Shown: positions 60,447 through 64,000 of the stretch, in pieces | Position numbering within the stretch: position 1 is the stretch's first letter | Layout: the number at the start of each line of letters is the position of its first letter | DNA from: an uncultured Alphaproteobacteria bacterium | GTDB taxonomy: Bacteria > Pseudomonadota > Alphaproteobacteria > Caulobacterales > Aquidulcibacteraceae | Assembly: GCA_902826335.1 (NCBI GenBank) | Contig: CADEEL010000016.1 | Location: forward strand, 3,244-67,243 | Length of the DNA stretch: 64,000 bases | Direction of reading: 5' to 3' | The notes under the pieces: generated by a model | What the model was told of the DNA's origin: nothing | Databases searched by the model: none | Seen by the model: the letters and a program-made list of their open reading frames with translations, nothing else | Made by a program: the position numbers and the translations under genes

Positions 60447-61559
60447 GTGAGCCGCACCACACATCTGCCCGCGCTCGATGGGCTGCGCGCGCTGGCCATC
60501 GCGCTGGTGCTCGCGCGCCATGCGCTCAGGCCGTTTGACGCCGCGCCGCTCGTCACGCTCGGCGGCTACGATCCGTTTTCTGTGTTTCTCAATGGCTGGC
60601 TGGGCGTTGACCTCTTCTTCGCGCTGTCTGGTTACCTCGTCGGGCGGCGCATCCTGCTGGATCACGCGGCAGGGCGCTTTTCCTGGGCCGAGTATGCGCG
60701 TGGACGATTACACCGCATCGCGCCCGCCTATCTCTGCGTCGTAGCGCTCGCCATCGCTTTTTTCGCTGTCGGCGGCCTGCGCGATGGCGCATCCTTGTTT
60801 GCGAGCCTCGCCTCGCACCTCCTCTTCATGCAGGACATCACCGGCTCTGACTTGGTGACGCCGCTCTGGTCGCTCGGCGTCGAGGCGAAATTCTACCTCG
60901 CCGCGCCGCTCCTCATCGCGCTCGCGCTACGTGGCGGGGGCAAATGGCTTGTGGCGCTTGCACTCATGCCGCTGTTCGCGCGCGCGGCGCTGTGGGCGAA
61001 CGCCGACCACGCGCTGACCTACGAAGCCTTCTTCGCGACCTTCCGCAGCCCGATCTATGCTTGTTGGGACGGATTGGCGCTTGGCGTGTTGGCGGCGTGG
61101 CTGCTGCATCGTCCGGCGGCGGCGATCGATGCGCGCGCGCCGCGCGCCGCCTTTTGGGTTGGCGCGAGCGTGTTCGCCGTGCTGCTGCTCGCGCCGCCTT
61201 GGTTCGCGGCGATCGATTGGTTTGACGCGCTCTTCGTGCAAACCTTCGCCGGCCTTGGCGCGGCGCTCATGGTGTTCGGCGCCGCGGCCGGCGCGGGACC
61301 GCAACGCCTCCTCGGCGCAGCGCCGCTGCGCTGGCTCGCGCGGCATGCCTACGCGCTTTATCTGACGCATTGGGCGGCGATCGCCCCCGCTCTGCTCATC
61401 GCACGCGCAACAGGCGGCGATGGCGTTGCGCTTTGGCTGGCGTTCACGCCGATCTATCTAGGACTTTCATTTGCATCGGCGATCGTGCTGCATCGCTTCG
61501 TCGAGGCGCCGTTCTTGAAAACGCGTGCGCCCCACACAGTCGCCACGGCGCACGCCTAA
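60447..61559 (+). CDS. OafA/YrhL-type membrane acyltransferase
   Basis: 370 residues from a GTG at 60447. Acyltransferase 3 family: N-terminal LPALDGLRALAIALVLARHA with the active-site His, then about ten TM helices including WSLGVEAKFYLAAPLLIAL and the C-terminal LYLTHWAA. It transfers acyl groups to polysaccharides or lipids. It probably forms an operon with the His-rich membrane protein. It ends 9 bp before bfr ends, convergent. Confidence 0.9.
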   Translation: MSRTTHLPALDGLRALAIALVLARHALRPFDAAPLVTLGGYDPFSVFLNGWLGVDLFFALSGYLVGRRILLDHAAGRFSWAEYARGRLHRIAPAYLCVVALAIAFFAVGGLRDGASLFASLASHLLFMQDITGSDLVTPLWSLGVEAKFYLAAPLLIALALRGGGKWLVALALMPLFARAALWANADHALTYEAFFATFRSPIYACWDGLALGVLAAWLLHRPAAAIDARAPRAAFWVGASVFAVLLLAPPWFAAIDWFDALFVQTFAGLGAALMVFGAAAGAGPQRLLGAAPLRWLARHAYALYLTHWAAIAPALLIARATGGDGVALWLAFTPIYLGLSFASAIVLHRFVEAPFLKTRAPHTVATAHA

Positions 61560-61568
61560 AGCGCGGAC

Positions 61569-62048
61569 TCAATCCGCATCCAACTCATACTGGCTCTGCA
61601 AATAATTCTGCAGGCCGACCTGCGCGAGCACCGTGATCTGCGTTTCGAGGAAGTCGATGTGCTCCTCGGTGTCATCGAGGATGTCCGTCAAGAGATCGCG
61701 TGAGACATAATCCTTCTTCGTCTCGCACACGGCGATGGCGTCGATCAGCGTCGCGCGCCCGTTTGTTTCCGCCGCGAGATCGGCGGCGAGGCGCTCTTCC
61801 ACCGTTTCGCCGATCTTCAGCTTGTGCATATCCTGCAAATTCGGCAGGCCTTCGAGCAACAGGATGCGCTTCACCAGGCGATCGGCGTGCTTCATCTCCT
61901 CGATGGATTCTTCGTACGTCTTCTTGCCGAGCTTGCCGTACCCTTCATTCTGATACATGCGCGCGTGCAGGAAATACTGATTGACGCTGGTCAGTTCGTT
62001 GGTGAGGCAGGCGTTCAGCTTCTTGATGATGTCCGCTTCGCCCTTCAT
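61569..62048 (-). CDS. bfr: Bacterioferritin
   Basis: 159 residues. Haem ligand Met52 (EEMKHAD), and ferroxidase ligands Glu18, Glu51, His54, Glu94 and His130 are present by the usual numbering. At position 127, where Glu is usual, there is Thr followed by Glu128 (DDTEEHIDFLE). It stores iron as a ferric core. It is the second gene of a bfd-bfr unit, 6 bp after bfd. The ligand change would need comparison with close relatives. Confidence 0.95.
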   Translation of the reverse strand: MKGEADIIKKLNACLTNELTSVNQYFLHARMYQNEGYGKLGKKTYEESIEEMKHADRLVKRILLLEGLPNLQDMHKLKIGETVEERLAADLAAETNGRATLIDAIAVCETKKDYVSRDLLTDILDDTEEHIDFLETQITVLAQVGLQNYLQSQYELDAD

Positions 62049-62054
62049 CGCGCT

Positions 62055-62255
62055 TCACTCCGCTGCGACGAGAACACCCTCCTGAGCGGCGGCGCCCTGC
62101 GCTTCTTCGATCAATTGGGCGATATCGGGCAGGCACTGGCCGCAGCACGGCTCCGCCGCGTTCATGGCCAGAACATCCCGCGCCGATCGCGCCCCGGCGG
62201 CGATGGCGGCGTCCACGTCCCGCCCCCTCACCCCGTTGCAATTGCAGACATACAT
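62055..62255 (-). CDS. bfd: Bacterioferritin-associated ferredoxin
   Basis: 66 residues from the ATG at 62255 (MYVCNCNGVRGRD). Four cysteines Cys4, Cys6, Cys38 and Cys41 form the Bfd [2Fe-2S] pattern (CNC and CCGQC). It reduces Bfr to release iron. Upstream extension in the frame is noise. It precedes bfr in the operon. Confidence 0.94.
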   Translation of the reverse strand: MYVCNCNGVRGRDVDAAIAAGARSARDVLAMNAAEPCCGQCLPDIAQLIEEAQGAAAQEGVLVAAE

Positions 62256-62330
62256 GGGTCCACGCGCCCCAGGCAAAGCCGAAACCGGCACATCACTCGC
62301 AGGTGCAAAGTTAGTCGACCCGCGTCGGTA

Positions 62331-62347
62331 TTGCAAGTCATTCGCAA
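62331..62347 (-). promoter_or_regulatory. Candidate Fur-type operator upstream of bfd
   Basis: Minus-strand TTGCGAATGACTTGCAA, an imperfect dyad (TTGC..GCAA) about 76 bp before the bfd start. It resembles Fur/iron boxes of alphaproteobacteria; not tested. Confidence 0.35.
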
Positions 62348-62414
62348 ACTGGTCGCGCCTCCACCAGGCTTCTCCATTGGAGCGCGAACCTGCGGCTTAC
62401 ATGGTATCGATGCT

Positions 62415-62463
62415 CATGTCTCTTGCAAATTTCCGATCGATCATGTACTTGTAAGACATGTCT
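62415..62463. promoter_or_regulatory. Candidate VapBC operator
   Basis: CATGTCT occurs at 62415-62421 and again at 62457-62463, 42 bp apart. The second copy is part of a perfect palindrome AGACATGTCT (62454-62463) that spans the vapB start codon (62458). Confidence 0.4.
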
Positions 62464-62670
62464 GACGCCGCCGTTCTCTCCTCGAAGTTCCAGATCTCCA
62501 TCCCCAAAGCTGTGCGCACGGCGCGGGGATGGGTGGCGGGGCAGGAGTTCGTCTTTATCCCCAAGGGCGCGGGCGTCATGCTCGTCCCGGTGCCCACATT
62601 GGAAAAATTGCGCGGCATCGCCAAAGGCGCCGATCCGACAGGCTACCGCGATCGGCGAGATCGGTATTGA
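62458..62670 (+). CDS. AbrB/MazE-type antitoxin of a VapBC pair
   Basis: 70 residues. AbrB fold: VLSSKFQISIPKAVRTARGW and GQEFVFIPKGAGVMLVPV. It binds DNA as the repressor and neutralises the PIN toxin. The stop shares one base with the vapC start (TGATG). Confidence 0.9.
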   Translation: MSDAAVLSSKFQISIPKAVRTARGWVAGQEFVFIPKGAGVMLVPVPTLEKLRGIAKGADPTGYRDRRDRY

Positions 62671-63044
62671 TGCGCGTCGTCGATACGTCTGCGTGGATTG
62701 AGTGGCTGATGAACACGCCGACATGTGACGCGGTTGCGGCAGCCCTGCCTCAGCGAGCGCAATGGCTTGTGCCCACAATGGTTCAACTCGAACTGGCGAA
62801 ATGGGTGGCGCGTGAGGTAAACGCCGAGCAGGCTGACGAAGTGATCGCGTTCTCGCAAAAGTGTGTCGTGATCCCATTGGATACCGACATCGCCCTCGCC
62901 GCCGCTGAGCTTTGCCGGGACCATAAGCTCGCGACAGCGGACGCCATCGTCTATGCCACGGCGTTGGCGCACGACGCCGATCTCTTGACCTGCGATGCAC
63001 ATTTCGAATCGCTGCCGGGCGTCACCGTGATTTCAAAGGCATGA
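62670..63044 (+). CDS. VapC-type PIN-domain ribonuclease toxin
   Basis: 124 residues from the ATG at 62670. PIN catalytic acids: Asp5 ([10 protein letters not shown]), Glu41 (VQLELAKW), Asp91 ([11 protein letters not shown]) and Asp109 (LLTCDAHFE). It would cleave tRNA or rRNA. Its stop overlaps the rimO start by 4 bp (ATGA), which couples translation of rimO to the toxin. Confidence 0.92.
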   Translation: MRVVDTSAWIEWLMNTPTCDAVAAALPQRAQWLVPTMVQLELAKWVAREVNAEQADEVIAFSQKCVVIPLDTDIALAAAELCRDHKLATADAIVYATALAHDADLLTCDAHFESLPGVTVISKA

Positions 63045-64000
63045 GTGCAAGGGCCCCCACGATCGGCATCGTTTCGCTCGGCTGCCCGAAGGCGCTGGTC
63101 GATAGCGAGCGCATCATCACGCGGCTTCGCTCCGAGGGATATGGCCTCTGCGCGGATTACGACGGCGCGGACTTGGTGATCGTGAACACCTGCGGCTTCC
63201 TGGACAGCGCCAAGGCCGAAAGCCTCGAAGCCATCGGCGAGGCGATCACCGAAAACGGCAAGGTGATCGTCACCGGCTGCCTTGGCGTGGAGGCGCCGCT
63301 CATTCGCGAAACGCACCCGAACGTGCTGGCCGTCACTGGACCTCATCAATATGAAGCCGTGCTTGACGCCGTGCACACGCACTTGCCGCGCGCACACGAT
63401 GCCAAGATCGATCTCGTACCCGAAGGCGGCTTTCGCCTCACGCCGCGCCACTACGCCTATTTGAAAATCTCGGAAGGCTGCAACAATCGCTGCACCTTCT
63501 GCATCATTCCAAGCATTCGCGGCGATCTTGCTTCGCGCCCCGCCAACGCGGTGCTGAAGGAAGCCGAGAGTTTGGTGAAAGCGGGCGTCAAGGAATTGCT
63601 GGTCATCAGTCAAGACACGTCCGCTTATGGCGTCGACATAAAATACGCCGAGTCAAAATGGAAAGACCGAACAGTCCACGCCAGATTTCTCGATCTCTGC
63701 AAAGAGCTCGGCGCGTTAGGCGCCAAGGACGAAGTGTGGGTGCGCCTCCATTATGTCTACCCCTATCCGCACGTGGATGACGTGATCGCCCTGATGGCGG
63801 AAGCAACAATCCTTCCGTATGTGGACATTCCCTTTCAACACGCCAGCCCGCATCTGTTGAAGGCGATGAAGCGCCCGGCCAATCAGGATAAAATGCTCGC
63901 GCGCATCGCGGCCTGGCGCGCAATCTGCCCGAACCTCACAATCCGCTCTTCCTTCATCGTCGGTTTTCCAGGGGAAACGGAAGAGGATTTCGAGACGCTG
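63041..64000 (+). CDS. rimO: Ribosomal protein S12 methylthiotransferase RimO (3' end beyond window)
   Basis: The first 320 residues, frame open to the window end. The MTTase N-terminal domain has Cys15, Cys51 and Cys80 for the auxiliary cluster ([20 protein letters not shown]). The radical SAM cluster is Cys147, Cys151 and Cys154 ([10 protein letters not shown]). [17 protein letters not shown] and [18 protein letters not shown] match RimO. It adds a methylthio group to Asp of S12. The C-terminal TRAM domain is outside the window. Its start codon overlaps the vapC stop. Confidence 0.96.
   Translation, partial: MSARAPTIGIVSLGCPKALVDSERIITRLRSEGYGLCADYDGADLVIVNTCGFLDSAKAESLEAIGEAITENGKVIVTGCLGVEAPLIRETHPNVLAVTGPHQYEAVLDAVHTHLPRAHDAKIDLVPEGGFRLTPRHYAYLKISEGCNNRCTFCIIPSIRGDLASRPANAVLKEAESLVKAGVKELLVISQDTSAYGVDIKYAESKWKDRTVHARFLDLCKELGALGAKDEVWVRLHYVYPYPHVDDVIALMAEATILPYVDIPFQHASPHLLKAMKRPANQDKMLARIAAWRAICPNLTIRSSFIVGFPGETEEDFETL

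Noticed and set aside
1..64000. CRISPR array, tRNA or rRNA genes
   Set aside because: No regularly spaced direct repeats, cloverleaf-like sequence or rRNA-like stretch was noticed on either strand by reading.

Overview
The window looks like chromosomal DNA of a GC-rich alphaproteobacterium, most likely Caulobacterales or Hyphomonadaceae-like. The evidence is a complete Rhodobacter-type gene transfer agent (GTA) cluster, a MucR regulator, alphaproteobacterial families (DUF2336 twice, DUF1491, DUF6456 paired with a DnaA-like helix-turn-helix protein, BA14K), a zinc-free S4 protein, and an ExbB/ExbD/ExbD/TonB operon. This placement is by eye; no search was run. No tRNA, rRNA or CRISPR array was recognised.

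Layout. 1-2.9 kb: 3' part of a CcmI-like gene behind a PepSY / response regulator / sensor kinase operon of FeuPQ/PhoPQ type. 2.9-3.8 kb: a J-domain protein abutting the GTA. 3.9-16.8 kb: GTA structural cluster, all on the minus strand, from terminase to baseplate megatron. 17-30.7 kb: housekeeping genes (class A PBP, Uup, two regulators or kinases, RF3, SufE) plus a DUF262/DUF1524 GmrSD-like protein. 31.1-34.8 kb: an IS1595-family element with 21-bp perfect terminal repeats and an 8-bp target duplication. It carries five unknown passenger genes, one with a HEPN-type RX4H motif, and sits in the probable promoter of the HTH-DUF6456 operon. 34.9-35.3 kb: MucR. 35.5-42.6 kb: a ten-gene Mrp/Mbh-like membrane operon in which two of the three antiporter-type subunits have lost the ion-path residues. 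42.7-46.6 kb: DUF2336, an MFS transporter, a crotonase and a small secreted protein. 46.8-50.2 kb: TonB energy system with two tonB genes and a tonB remnant. 50.6-61.6 kb: acyl-CoA ligase, BolA, crotonase, Grx4, PhhA, PPK2, PurU, RpsD, a histidine-rich membrane protein and an acyltransferase. 61.6-64 kb: bfd-bfr, then a vapBC pair coupled to rimO, which runs off the window.

How parts work together. The GTA genes form a head-tail particle assembly line read as one overlapping operon. ExbB/ExbD/TonB would energise outer-membrane receptors. bfd-bfr handles iron storage and release. SufE, BolA and Grx4 belong to Fe-S metabolism. A family of double-hairpin repeats occurs three times, each directly after a coding region; in two cases the repeat itself supplies the TAG stop codon.
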